From: Alloalcanivorax xenomutans
Lineage (GTDB): Bacteria > Pseudomonadota > Gammaproteobacteria > Pseudomonadales > Alcanivoracaceae
Length of the DNA stretch: 59,778 bases
Reading direction: 5' to 3'
Assembly (NCBI RefSeq): GCF_900217905.1
Contig: NZ_OBMO01000023.1
Span: forward strand, 5,617-65,394
Every line of letters begins with the position of its first letter. The stretch's first letter is position 1. The position numbers and the translations under genes are program-made. Below are positions 17,901 through 25,799 of this stretch, one piece after another. The notes under the pieces are model-generated. The model searched no databases, had not been told where the DNA came from, and saw nothing but the letters and a program-made list of their open reading frames with translations.

Positions 17901-18478
17901 ATGGTATTCCCTATGAATGCCCCAAACAGAAGTTCACCTATCTTACCGGCGCCCTTACCGCTGAGGTCACTGGAGAGTACGTGGAAGGCCGCGGCATCAA
18001 GGTCCTGATCTGGCCCAGCCAGTTCATGTCAACCTCTATTCCGGTTCGTTTCCATCTCACCGGTGGACCAATCTTTGGCTCCAGCAAAAGCGGCGCACAA
18101 ATGCTAAGAATGCGCTATTCAAAAGGTCAGTCAGGAGTCCGCTCTCAACCAATTGAAGGCTGGATCAAGGACGAAGGCAACGGTACCCCAATATTAACCA
18201 CCTCGGTGGATCTCTATATGGACGGTATCGAACTGGGCCACAATCTTCCTTACCTGGACCCAACCCATAGCTTTATGAGCTACCCCGCCACAATGGACCT
18301 TTCAGGGGAAATCCAGTTCCTTGATGATGGGAGAATGATGATTTCTCAGTTTAACACGAACGATGTCGATATCGATATCGTGATGCATCAGCACGATGGC
18401 GTAAGCGCCGGCAGCCTTCCTCTAAGAATCCCAGCGTACGGCAGCCGCCTTCAGTATATATCCGCTCCAATCAAATAA
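14978..18478 (+). CDS. Large Ig-like (Big_5) lipoprotein, FadL partner candidate
   Basis: A 1166-residue lipoprotein: signal peptide with lipobox L-S-A-C (Cys about residue 22), then a glycine-rich linker. SbsA-type Ig-like domains recur, e.g. PDNGQTEVPTPAPVVLRFSS near residue 50, LYMPGDPIILNFSEKLDL near 525, and ANKPIVVQFSREIDPMS near 705. No Gly-x-Ser-x-Gly lipase motif was found. It is preceded by AAGGAG and sits 9 bp after the FadL gene. Base and codon use change sharply near 16430: the first 480 codons are GC-rich like the neighbours, the rest is much AT-richer, so the 3' two thirds look imported. Role unproven. Confidence 0.75.
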   Translation: MITLTLKRGALLISSALILSACGGGGGSDMPGPDAGESKRQSLLYAYPDNGQTEVPTPAPVVLRFSSAVTVDAAEAAITLHEGDASGPTLAATFSTVDGEPRGLVLTPDDKLKPLTDYTVVIKNLKLEKGTAANQVLGFTTRPMHEGPRSLVVSSDDFVIERRIPDGGSSEPVMDFSTFRFQFSQPIDPATVHYGNAPASSTAPADNVGLYDSQGNLVDAVLVVNDRYMTVDPNPQSDDPEDKYFSYLTPGETYTLRLGDGITSVYGETFGGDEIAFTPKDSSPRGEPAVLVQRITDSANRTNLSPLTGKPINEVPVNGVLLGEDANITQASNNAVMAELADVTQYPDVTPIRLPRNTVLDGSSIDVLIGGHVPAGFSSGQVEMRMLSDATGYLVPNPYNSNRSDALRIVHLFMDVAIATEDPRTNGAFTQDILHIELIGTAAVDTTEGVLNIDAVSVVEPNVLGQEYGYGLLSFQLQSYKDQQNPPVDAVAEMEDNQPPVLQSWTLGEYTDENGVVHDKSQLYMPGDPIILNFSEKLDLQNIGGERFVFYENGIEQEISYYADGTSIVIKPKNNLKNPRPEQDYVYSLTIPTGITDLAGNPLQPSQINDITLPLVVTEREAISGENGAPPPTTGPIPVEHRSPIVLSTYPGFPCAIDETTRDLDNDIQGRCEGAFPGWDQGSQYDQKEADDLLPVPKLSANKPIVVQFSREIDPMSIKLGSSFLVSEFDENGNSTPVEGAYSLSGKVLKFTPATPWVEGKLYSYTLKSNGDSYSNTATCDGSQAICDLDGYPIQTDYFADIDFEPVYAAGPPGTPLPDSSEREWNFLTERKPYDAGGPDIVLYFKGDTTNSNVLQILANSPSYDVNANFVHEKNEQITDGSGAFYTSPATDLYQYYAEEKGADDQPLDPNADPLLDPNGVLPPPNSAKVFSLDTRGVEPDSTKVPPAPVVNGASVGCGYKEAIAWDPAVPFAVYGIPYECPKQKFTYLTGALTAEVTGEYVEGRGIKVLIWPSQFMSTSIPVRFHLTGGPIFGSSKSGAQMLRMRYSKGQSGVRSQPIEGWIKDEGNGTPILTTSVDLYMDGIELGHNLPYLDPTHSFMSYPATMDLSGEIQFLDDGRMMISQFNTNDVDIDIVMHQHDGVSAGSLPLRIPAYGSRLQYISAPIK

Positions 18479-18488
18479 ACCTTCGTTG

Positions 18489-18516
18489 AGCCCCGCGTTC
18501 CTGCGGGGCTTCCTTT
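18489..18516 (+). terminator. Rho-independent terminator of the fadL-lipoprotein unit
   Basis: Stem AGCCCCGC (18489-18496) with GCGGGGCT (18503-18510), then TCCTTT. Confidence 0.8.
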
Positions 18517-18701
18517 CATATTTTACTACCTATTGAATCATAGTGCTTTTAACGGCCTCCTTTTAATCTGAAAAATCTCTGTATTTAATCACCAATACGC
18601 CTCGCAAATTTCTCAGTTAACGAAGTCGTCTCTCACGGAACCACATCACTCTGAACCGCCCTGGGTTTTGAGGAGGCTCTAGCATCTGAGAGAATGGAGC
18701 C

Positions 18702-19021
18702 ATGACCAAATCCAATAAGTTTTCCCCTGAAGTTCGAGTGCGTGCGGTTCGCCTGGTGCAGGAACACCGTGGTGAGTACCCATCCCTGTGGGCGGCTGTG
18801 GAGTCCATCGCGCCGAAGATTGGTTGCGTACCGCAGACCTTGCTGGAATGGGTCAAGCGTGCCGAGATTGATGCCGGAGACCGGCCGGGTACGACCACGG
18901 CCGAGGCCCAGCGCCTCAAGGAGTTGGAGCGCGAGAACAAGGAATTACGGCGCACCAATGACATCCTTCGAACGGCCAGCGCTTTTTTCGCCCAAGCGGA
19001 GCTCGACCGCAAACTGAAGTC

Positions 19022-19025
<4 letters not shown>
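18702..19025 (+). CDS. IS3-family transposase OrfA
   Basis: A 107-residue protein with helix-turn-helix ([20 protein letters not shown] then [18 protein letters not shown]) and leucine-zipper helix ([18 protein letters not shown]), ending [13 protein letters not shown]. It binds the IS ends. The T6 run at 18982-18987 is a likely -1 frameshift site for making the OrfAB fusion transposase. Confidence 0.9.
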
Positions 19026-19930
<905 letters not shown>

Positions 19931-20065
19931 CTTAAACCAAACAGCCTCCTCAAAACCCAGGGCGGTTCACCTTCCTGTGAAATTCCCTATATAGAGTCGC
20001 TTTCATTGAGAAACGGCTGGCAAGTATCAAGCAACCATAGAGCATTACATATACACCAGAAACAG

Positions 20066-20096
20066 AAAACCCCGACCAAGTGTGGCCGGGGTTTTT
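20066..20096 (-). terminator. Bidirectional terminator-like hairpin
   Basis: AAAACCCCG and CGGGGTTTTT flank a short loop, with A/T runs on both sides. It lies 80 bp past the stop of the praB-like gene and is its likely terminator. Confidence 0.75.
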
Positions 20097-20175
20097 ACTG
20101 GGATCCGTAACAACACCTAATTTACCATGGCGCCATCACAAAACCATTAGAAGAGAGAAGTTCTCTTCATTAGCT

Positions 20176-20724
20176 TTACGGCAGCAGGTCTACGTCCTGG
20201 GTCGGGAAGTTCTGACCCGTCAGAGTACCGTTTACGGTGCAGTTAGAGCCGACGTTGGTATTAAAGGAGAACTGAGAAGCCGCAGCGTTCAATGCCACAC
20301 TACCATTGTTGAATACTGCATCCACGGAATTACCGCTGGAGCTACCACAGTACTGCTTGCCAAACAAAGTAGTATAAACAATTACCCCGTCGAAGGTGAC
20401 CGCAGTATCTTCACCCGCTGCAGCAGCGGTAGTCGTAGTAGCAGTCCACGGGAATTCAAGCTCCACTGCGCTACAGCCGAAGCCACCGCTGACGGAACCA
20501 CTAGTCACGTCAACAGTCACGGCCCCACCACCAGAAGTTACATTACCAGTCAGGCTCAGGGTACACGTAATTGACGGCAAGCCAGTTTGATTAAGAACCG
20601 TAGAACCTACAAAGGTGAAGGGGTTGGAGCCAACTTGGGAGATGCTGGCCGCTTGAGCACTGGCAGCCCCCATCAGAGCCGCACCGCCGATCGCCATGAT
20701 CAAAGCTTTCTTCATATTCTTCAT
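20176..20724 (-). CDS. PraB-like secreted protein (alkane-oxidation activator type)
   Basis: A 182-residue precursor: signal peptide MKNMKKALIMAIGGAALMGA-ASAQA, then a threonine/serine/glycine-rich beta protein with paired cysteines (ITCTLSLTGNV, GFGCSAVELE, QYCGSSSG, SNCTVNGTL). The pattern resembles PraB, a Pseudomonas surfactant-like secreted protein that aids hexadecane use, and homologues I recall from Alcanivorax. AAGAGGAA eight bases upstream sets the start at 20724; the TTG at 20730 is less likely. Single gene between an IS and a RAYT. A fimbrial-subunit-like beta protein is the main alternative. Confidence 0.6.
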   Translation of the reverse strand: MKNMKKALIMAIGGAALMGAASAQAASISQVGSNPFTFVGSTVLNQTGLPSITCTLSLTGNVTSGGGAVTVDVTSGSVSGGFGCSAVELEFPWTATTTTAAAAGEDTAVTFDGVIVYTTLFGKQYCGSSSGNSVDAVFNNGSVALNAAASQFSFNTNVGSNCTVNGTLTGQNFPTQDVDLLP

Positions 20725-21161
20725 GATCAATTCCTCTTAATTCCATATTTTGGGTTGGTGGCAAGTCGTTACTGCTTCCTTGGCTTGCCGTGGCCGGTAC
20801 TGGTCGTTGTGTTGTCCCCCGTACCGACTGACTATGAGGTTACAACGGTGCACAGTTGTGTCTTAAGTTGATCTTTCAAAATTCGCCATTTATCGTTCAG
20901 TTACATTTTAAAGGCGCTCTTAAATCAAGCACTTAGCCTCAGTTACCTGTCCCCCTTTTGCTTCCCTGGAAGGACCAAAAGGGCCAAGGTCCGGGCAAAA
21001 AAGATACATTTATGCCGTAAAGGTTTACTTATTCCCGAAACACCAAAATCTCTTTAACTTGCTGTTTTTTATGAAAATCTGAAACAAGGTTCCGAAACAC
21101 GAGCCCCAAAAAGCGTGCGCGAAGCGTTGGCATTTTACGAACGGAGGATGGAAAAGACGTG
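20725..21161. other. Intergenic region upstream of praB-like gene
   Basis: Presumably carries the praB-like promoter, but no clear box was found. CCTGTCCCCCTTTTGC occurs at 20946-20961, a variant of the motif seen before RAYT genes. No gene supported. Confidence 0.55.
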
Positions 21162-21182
21162 CCCCCGCTCATCGAGCGGGGG
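21162..21182. repeat. GC-rich hairpin beside RAYT 4
   Basis: CCCCCGCT (21162-21169) and AGCGGGGG (21175-21182) with loop CATCG. No T-run on either side. It lies 15 bp past the RAYT 4 stop, so it may be that gene's REP rather than a terminator. Confidence 0.6.
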
Positions 21183-21196
21183 AAGCGCTGAAAAGC

Positions 21197-21892
21197 TCAG
21201 GATTTCCGGCTTCGAGGGCGGGTCCGGTTACGTGATGTAACCGTCTTGGATGCCTTGCTGATGGCGGATTGGGTGAACATATCATCACCGATGGGCTGGC
21301 TGCGGCGCAGCGCCAGTTCGATATGGCGCCACTCCTGCTCGCTCTGACCTTGCCGCATCAGCAGGCGGTAGCTTTCCCGCCGTTCTTCATCGGTACGGCC
21401 AAGCGCCAGGTAATCAGCGTGGGGATCGAGGCAATAAGGTTCCGCCCTGCCCATGCGTTCCCGGTAGCTGGACCAGCGGTAGCTGCCCACGTGGACCGCT
21501 TCACCGAGCATCACCGCTTGCAGTTCGATGCCGCGTACGGCGGCAAGAAACCAGTAGCCGGTTTGTACCGGAGAGGAGCGGTAACGCCCTTCCCACAGGC
21601 TGCCGTTTTGCTGACGACGCCGATTGCGGTGGCGTGTGGTGCGCAGGGAGAGTGCCTTCATGAATTCCGGCAGAGCCTCCGGATCAGACCCCGGGTCGAG
21701 CAACAGATGCACCTGGTTGCTGAGCAGACACCAGGCGTAGATACGCACGCCCAGTTCCTCTCTCAGTTCGCGCATGTCGCGCAGGTATTTGCGGAAATCC
21801 CCATCGGTGTGGAATACCGTTTGCCCACGGAATCCCTGCTGCATGACGTGATGTGGATACCCTGGAAGAATCAACCGCCCGCTCCGTGGCAT
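21197..21892 (-). CDS. RAYT-like protein lacking the nucleophile (RAYT 4)
   Basis: A 231-residue protein: LPGYPHHVMQQGFRGQTVF, YAWCLLSNQVHLLLDPGSDP, FMKALSLRTTRHRNRRRQQN, GSLWEGRYRSSPVQ, YRWSSYRERMG. The metal motif is Q-V-H, retaining one histidine. The tyrosine position is T (L-R-T-T-R), as in RAYT 2, which it resembles most. The C-terminus is strongly basic. GGGGA precedes the ATG, with TCTGTCCCCTTTTTT about 100 bp upstream. It may be a domesticated DNA-binding relative; catalysis unlikely. Confidence 0.72.
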   Translation of the reverse strand: MPRSGRLILPGYPHHVMQQGFRGQTVFHTDGDFRKYLRDMRELREELGVRIYAWCLLSNQVHLLLDPGSDPEALPEFMKALSLRTTRHRNRRRQQNGSLWEGRYRSSPVQTGYWFLAAVRGIELQAVMLGEAVHVGSYRWSSYRERMGRAEPYCLDPHADYLALGRTDEERRESYRLLMRQGQSEQEWRHIELALRRSQPIGDDMFTQSAISKASKTVTSRNRTRPRSRKS

Positions 21893-22008
21893 GGTCGTCC
21901 CCTTTTTCGCTGTTATTTTTTTCCGAGGCCGGCGGATTTTAACCCGCCGGTGCAGTCATTCACTTTGAAACGACCGATTGATTTTGTCCAGGGTTTCTGT
22001 CCCCTTTT

Positions 22009-22195
22009 TTGTAACCACCGTCCATGGCGGTTACCCTACGGGCCGTTACTAAAGTAACGTCAAAAATCGTTCCTGACGATTTGTTTGTAACCGCCGTCCA
22101 TGGCGGTTTACCTTGCGGGCCGTTGCCAAGGCAACGTCAAAAATGGTTCCCGACGATTTTTTGTAACAGGCCGTCCATGGCGGTTATCCTTCGAA
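22009..22195. repeat. Tandem hairpin repeat, about two and a half units of roughly 75-80 bp
   Basis: Each unit has three palindromes: ACCGCC-GTCCAT-GGCGGT (one unit reads ACCACC), GTTGCC-AA-GGCAAC (first unit GTTACT-AA-AGTAAC, a compensated change), and AATCGT-TCCTG-ACGATT. Units begin near 22009, 22086 and 22164, the last being partial. One diverged copy forms codons 10-38 of the DUF2855 gene. The array lies between RAYT 4 and the LLM gene's 3' end. Confidence 0.85.
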
Positions 22196-22215
22196 TCGGC
22201 GATATCAACCCGCCA

Positions 22216-23208
22216 TCATGGCAATTCGCTTAATATCTCCGACGCCATTTTGTAAGAACGCAAACGAGCGTCGTGGTCGAATATGCCGGAGGTAATGATG
22301 ACTTCATCCACTTGGGTTTTGTCGAGAAACTCCCGCAGCCCTTCGGTGACCGTGGTTTTATCGCCGACCATGGAACAACGCAGCGCCTGCTCCACGCCGG
22401 CCCGTTCCAGCGGCGACCAGAATTCATCCATGTTTTCCAGCGGCGGCGGCAGCGGCCCCGGGCGGCCGCGGCGCAGGTTGGTGAACTGCTGCTGCACCGA
22501 GGTAAACAGCCGCTGAGCTTCACGGTTGTCGTCCGCGCCGTAGACGCCGATACCCGCCGCGGCGTAGGGCTTGTCCAGGTAGCGTGACGGCTCGAAGCGG
22601 TCGCGGTAGATCGCCAGAGCATCGTGCAGCGCTTCCGGCGCGAAGTGGGAGGCGAACGCGAATGGCAGGCCGAGCCGGGCCGCCAATTGCGCGCTGAACA
22701 AACTGGAACCCAGCAGCCACACCGGTACCTTGGTGCCCACGCCCGGGATCGCCTTGACCCGCTGTTCCGGGTCCGGGTCATCCAGATAGGCCATCAGTTC
22801 CTGCACGTCCTGGGGGAATTCCATGGCGCTGGATTGCAGGTCGCGACGCAAGGCGCGGGCGGTTTCCATGTCGGTGCCCGGTGCCCGCCCCAGTCCCAGG
22901 TCGATGCGGCCGGGGTGCAGGGACGCGAGGGTGCCGAACTGCTCCGCCACCACCAGCGGCGCGTGGTTGGGCAACATGATACCGCCGGAACCGACCCGGA
23001 TGCGTTGAGTGCCAACGGCGATGTGGGCGATCACCACGGCGGTGGCGGAGCTGGCCACGCCGGGCATGTTGTGATGCTCCGCCACCCAATAGCGGGTGTA
23101 GCCCCACTGCTCGGCGTGGCGGGCCAGATCCAGGGAATGGCGAAACGATTGGGTGGGATCCCCGCCACGCAGGATGGGACAGAGATCCAGAACGGAATAG
23201 GCCGTCAT
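22216..23208 (-). CDS. LLM-class flavin-dependent oxidoreductase
   Basis: A 330-residue luciferase-like protein: [16 protein letters not shown] and [20 protein letters not shown], then [17 protein letters not shown], typical of the single-component MsnO8/YhbW branch. It folds as a TIM barrel binding FMNH2; the substrate is unknown. Full length for the family. The ATG at 23208 gives the usual short N-terminus before the first strand (YSVLDLCPI). Single gene; the tandem hairpin repeat lies just past its stop. Confidence 0.88.
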   Translation of the reverse strand: MTAYSVLDLCPILRGGDPTQSFRHSLDLARHAEQWGYTRYWVAEHHNMPGVASSATAVVIAHIAVGTQRIRVGSGGIMLPNHAPLVVAEQFGTLASLHPGRIDLGLGRAPGTDMETARALRRDLQSSAMEFPQDVQELMAYLDDPDPEQRVKAIPGVGTKVPVWLLGSSLFSAQLAARLGLPFAFASHFAPEALHDALAIYRDRFEPSRYLDKPYAAAGIGVYGADDNREAQRLFTSVQQQFTNLRRGRPGPLPPPLENMDEFWSPLERAGVEQALRCSMVGDKTTVTEGLREFLDKTQVDEVIITSGIFDHDARLRSYKMASEILSELP

Positions 23209-23360
23209 ATAAACTCCCGAACGAACAAACGATGGGCAAAGAGATGGGGCAGTTGACGGTAAAAGTCAAAGGAAAGCCAGGTACGGCGGGCGCCTGGCAT
23301 AGGAATGGGCAAGGATCGGCGGCTAAATTACAAGAGGCCCGGGCACAGAGCTGCTCGCCA

Positions 23361-23521
23361 TGTTCGCCAGCAACCTAGCTCCCACAGTTTGTGCTACCAA
23401 GCCACCGAGGGAAGCTGGCCTGCAAGCGAATGGGCTCTTGGTCAACGGATTCGCTTGCAGCGGCCCGCCGCCCGGACAAGCTCTCACGGACCGGGCCAGA
23501 TCCCACAGCGACTTCGTAGCG
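23361..23521. repeat. REP-like cluster (decayed)
   Basis: Several half sites: TTCGCCAGCAACCTAGCTCC, GGAAGCTGGCCTGCAAGCGA and GATTCGCTTGCAGCGG. A less regular stretch ends in TCCCACAGCGACTTCGTAGC. It occupies most of the 23209-23526 gap. Confidence 0.7.
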
Positions 23522-23526
23522 CGGGA

Positions 23527-23769
23527 TCAGGCGCCATTGAGCAGGCGTTTCAGGATCTGGTCCTTGAGGTGCAGTCGATGGCGTTTCAGCGCTTCCATTT
23601 CTTCGTCGCCGATGGGACTTTCGCGCAGCTCCAGGCCACGGATCCGCTTATCGAGTTTATCGTGTTCCTGAATTTGGGAGCGGAACCCCGGATCGCTGCG
23701 GGCCAGCTCGTCGATCCGGGCGTGGTGTTCGGGAAATTCGTGGTGAATGCTGTGTATCTCGCCAAGCAT
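23527..23769 (-). CDS. YdcH family protein (DUF465)
   Basis: An 80-residue, charged, all-helical protein: HHEFPEHHARIDELARSDPG, then FRSQIQEHDKLDKRIRGLE and LKRHRLHLKDQILKRL. These match the YdcH/DUF465 family, predicted coiled-coil hairpins of unknown role found widely in proteobacteria. Normal length. Single gene upstream of the MITE. Confidence 0.85.
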   Translation of the reverse strand: MLGEIHSIHHEFPEHHARIDELARSDPGFRSQIQEHDKLDKRIRGLELRESPIGDEEMEALKRHRLHLKDQILKRLLNGA

Positions 23770-23851
23770 GTCGATCCCTCATCAACGGGCGGTCGCAAGG
23801 ACGGGCAGGTCTCTCCAACGCTAACCCAGGGCCCGGGTACTGTCGAGGGGT

Positions 23852-24017
23852 CTAGGGCCTGTTCACACTATGTCCACCGCGCCTGTTGCGGCTAAAACGC
23901 CACCACACTGCGTTACTCGTCGTTCATTTGGAATGACCAAACCGCGCGCCCTCCGCCTCGCTGGAGGCAAAAAGGGGATCCAGCAGGCGCGATGAAAATA
24001 GTGTGAACAGGCCCTAG
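23852..24017. mobile_element. 166-bp MITE-like element with perfect 20-bp terminal inverted repeats
   Basis: Ends CTAGGGCCTGTTCACACTAT (23852-23871) and its exact complement at 23998-24017. The interior has no gene. The right end supplies the TAG stop codon of djlA (24014-24016). A deleted copy lies at 9032-9077. The outer CTAG could be target sequence rather than element; this cannot be settled here. No transposase with such ends was seen in the window. Confidence 0.8.
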
Positions 24018-24847
24018 AAGCCCCGCGCGGTCTTGATCATTTCATAGGCTTTGCTGATTTCCGCGGTTTTTTCCGTGGCCATGCGGATCATTTCCTCCGG
24101 CACGCCGCGGGCCGCCAGCTTATCCGGGTGATGCTGGCTCATCAGCTTGCGGTAGGCCCGTTTGATTTCCTGATTGGAGGCGGAAGGTTCCACCCCCAGC
24201 ACGCCGTAGGCCTCATTGATGGAGGGGCGGCTGGCGCCGGGCTGGCCGCTCCCGGCACCACCAGCGCCGCCGCCGGCTCCGGCGAAGCGGGCCTGGGCCA
24301 ACAGCATGTTGAGGATCTGACGAAACTGGTCCGGCGGCACCCCAAGCCCGTTGGCCACCCGGATCAGAATCCGTTCTTCCTCCGGTTTCAGTTCTCCGTC
24401 CGCCAGACAGGTCTGGAGCAGGATTTCCAGGAACACCAGCACCAGATGGCGGCGGTGACGAATGCGCTGCCGGAACTCCACCACGGTGGCGTCCAGGGGA
24501 AAGTCCGGCGCCTTGCCCCGGTTGAAGCAGTCGATGGCGTGACGGCGCTGTTCCGGATTCAGTTGCATGCGCGCCATCACCGCCTCGGCGTGCTGGATCT
24601 CGGTGCGGCTGACCTGGCCATCGGCCTTGGCCAGATGCCCCATGATCGAGAACACCGCCGACATCAGCGCATCCTGCACCTCTTCCTTCTCACCGGGCCG
24701 GTACGGCCGGAATGGGTTGAACGACTGCACCCGTTCCACGCCGCGATCCAGGAAGTGTCCGATCAACACTCCCACCGCCAGACCGATGGGGCCGCCCACC
24801 AGCATACCGAGCAGACCGACAATGATCTTGCCACCCCAACTTCTCAT
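24014..24847 (-). CDS. djlA: Co-chaperone DjlA
   Basis: A 277-residue protein: N-terminal membrane segment (GKIIVGLLGMLVGGPIGLAV), TerB-like helical region (residues about 60-185, SIMGHLAKADGQVSRTEIQ), glycine-rich linker (FAGAGGGAGGAGSGQ), and C-terminal J domain (INEAYGVLGVEPSASNQEI) with the H-P-D triad in QHHPDK. It anchors at the inner membrane and stimulates DnaK. The stop codon lies inside a MITE end, so the final codons (ARGF) mark the insertion boundary; the native stop may have been displaced. TerB and J domains are intact. Confidence 0.92.
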   Translation of the reverse strand: MRSWGGKIIVGLLGMLVGGPIGLAVGVLIGHFLDRGVERVQSFNPFRPYRPGEKEEVQDALMSAVFSIMGHLAKADGQVSRTEIQHAEAVMARMQLNPEQRRHAIDCFNRGKAPDFPLDATVVEFRQRIRHRRHLVLVFLEILLQTCLADGELKPEEERILIRVANGLGVPPDQFRQILNMLLAQARFAGAGGGAGGAGSGQPGASRPSINEAYGVLGVEPSASNQEIKRAYRKLMSQHHPDKLAARGVPEEMIRMATEKTAEISKAYEMIKTARGF

Positions 24848-24886
24848 AAAGACTCGCTTGCTCCTGTCCTTAGTTGTGCCCGCGGG

Positions 24887-25660
24887 TTAAACCGGCAGCC
24901 AGCCTAGGCTGTCCCGGGTGTGCCCCAGGGGCCGGTATTCGGCGCTGACCCAACCCTGATAACCAATCTGGTCCAACCGCGCGAACAACTCCGCCAGCGG
25001 CATTTCGCCGCTGCCCGGCTGATGGCGGCCGGGGGCATCGGCGAACTGTACATGCCCTATATGGGGCCGCAGGCGGGAAAGGGAAGCCGCCACCGCCTCG
25101 CCCATCACCCAGGCGTGGTAAAGATCGTACTGCAAACGCAGATTGGGCCGGTCCGCCGCCGTGATCGCGGCCAGCGCCTGGTCGCTGGTGGCAAGAAAGA
25201 AACCCGGCATGTCCACCCGGGTGTTGATCGGCTCCACGGTCACTTCCCTGCCCTGCTCCGCCAGTTGATCAGCGGCGTAACGCAGATTGTGGACCAGCGT
25301 TTCGAAGCAGTGTTCCGGATCGGCGTCCGGGGAAGGGATGCCGGCCAGACAATTGACCCGTGGACAGTCCAACGCTTCGGTATAAGCCAGGGCCCGCGCC
25401 ACGCCGTCGCGGAATTCCGCTTCCCGGCCGGGCAAGGCGGCCAGCCCGCGGTCGCCAGCATCCCAATCCCCGGCCGGCAGATTGAACAGCACCTGCCGCA
25501 GATCGTGCGCGCGCAGACACTCCGCCAACACCTTCGCGGGCCATTCATAGGGGAACAGACACTCCACGCCCTTGAAGCCGGCCCGGGCGGCGGCACCGTA
25601 GCGCTCCATAAAGGGGTATTCAGTGAATAGCAGGGTCAGATTGGCGGCGAAACGGGGCAT
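24887..25660 (-). CDS. hyi: Hydroxypyruvate isomerase
   Basis: A 257-residue TIM-barrel protein starting MPRFAANLTLLFTEYPFMER. Family marks: GFKGVECLFPYEWP, the metal/catalytic glutamate in VEPINTRVDMPGFF, LQYDLYHAW, GHVQFADAPGRHQPGSGE and the second glutamate in SAEYRP. The enzyme interconverts hydroxypyruvate and tartronate semialdehyde in glyoxylate metabolism. Length equals the family's usual 258. The start was set by homology, since the frame opens 10 codons earlier without a better site. No glyoxylate carboligase gene is nearby, so its pathway context is missing. Confidence 0.85.
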   Translation of the reverse strand: MPRFAANLTLLFTEYPFMERYGAAARAGFKGVECLFPYEWPAKVLAECLRAHDLRQVLFNLPAGDWDAGDRGLAALPGREAEFRDGVARALAYTEALDCPRVNCLAGIPSPDADPEHCFETLVHNLRYAADQLAEQGREVTVEPINTRVDMPGFFLATSDQALAAITAADRPNLRLQYDLYHAWVMGEAVAASLSRLRPHIGHVQFADAPGRHQPGSGEMPLAELFARLDQIGYQGWVSAEYRPLGHTRDSLGWLPV

Positions 25661-25724
25661 GCGGGAATTCCCAGACCAAAGCGCCGCCACATGTTACCCG
25701 ATCCCTCCCGCCCCACAAACAAAA

Positions 25725-25764
25725 CGCGGCCCGAGGGCATCCCCCGAGCCGCGCTGTTTTTCGC
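25725..25764. terminator. Bidirectional terminator-like hairpin after the iron permease gene
   Basis: GCGGCCCGAGGG and CCCCCGAGCCGC form a nearly complete 12-bp stem, with TTTTT on the plus side and TTTTG on the minus side. It probably ends the FTR1 gene. Confidence 0.75.
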
Positions 25765-25798
25765 TGTTACTTATTAACTATTAACTCTTCACTGCTTT
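25765..25798 (-). repeat. Heptanucleotide repeat array 1
   Basis: On the minus strand the sequence reads GTGAAGA, GTTAATA, GTTAATA, AGTAACA in successive 7-base steps, directly after the FTR1 stop codon. Confidence 0.65.
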
Positions 25799-25799
25799 T

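Noticed and set aside
14978-18478. Lipoprotein as a VolA-type lipase
   Set aside because: No Gly-x-Ser-x-Gly motif was found in the product.
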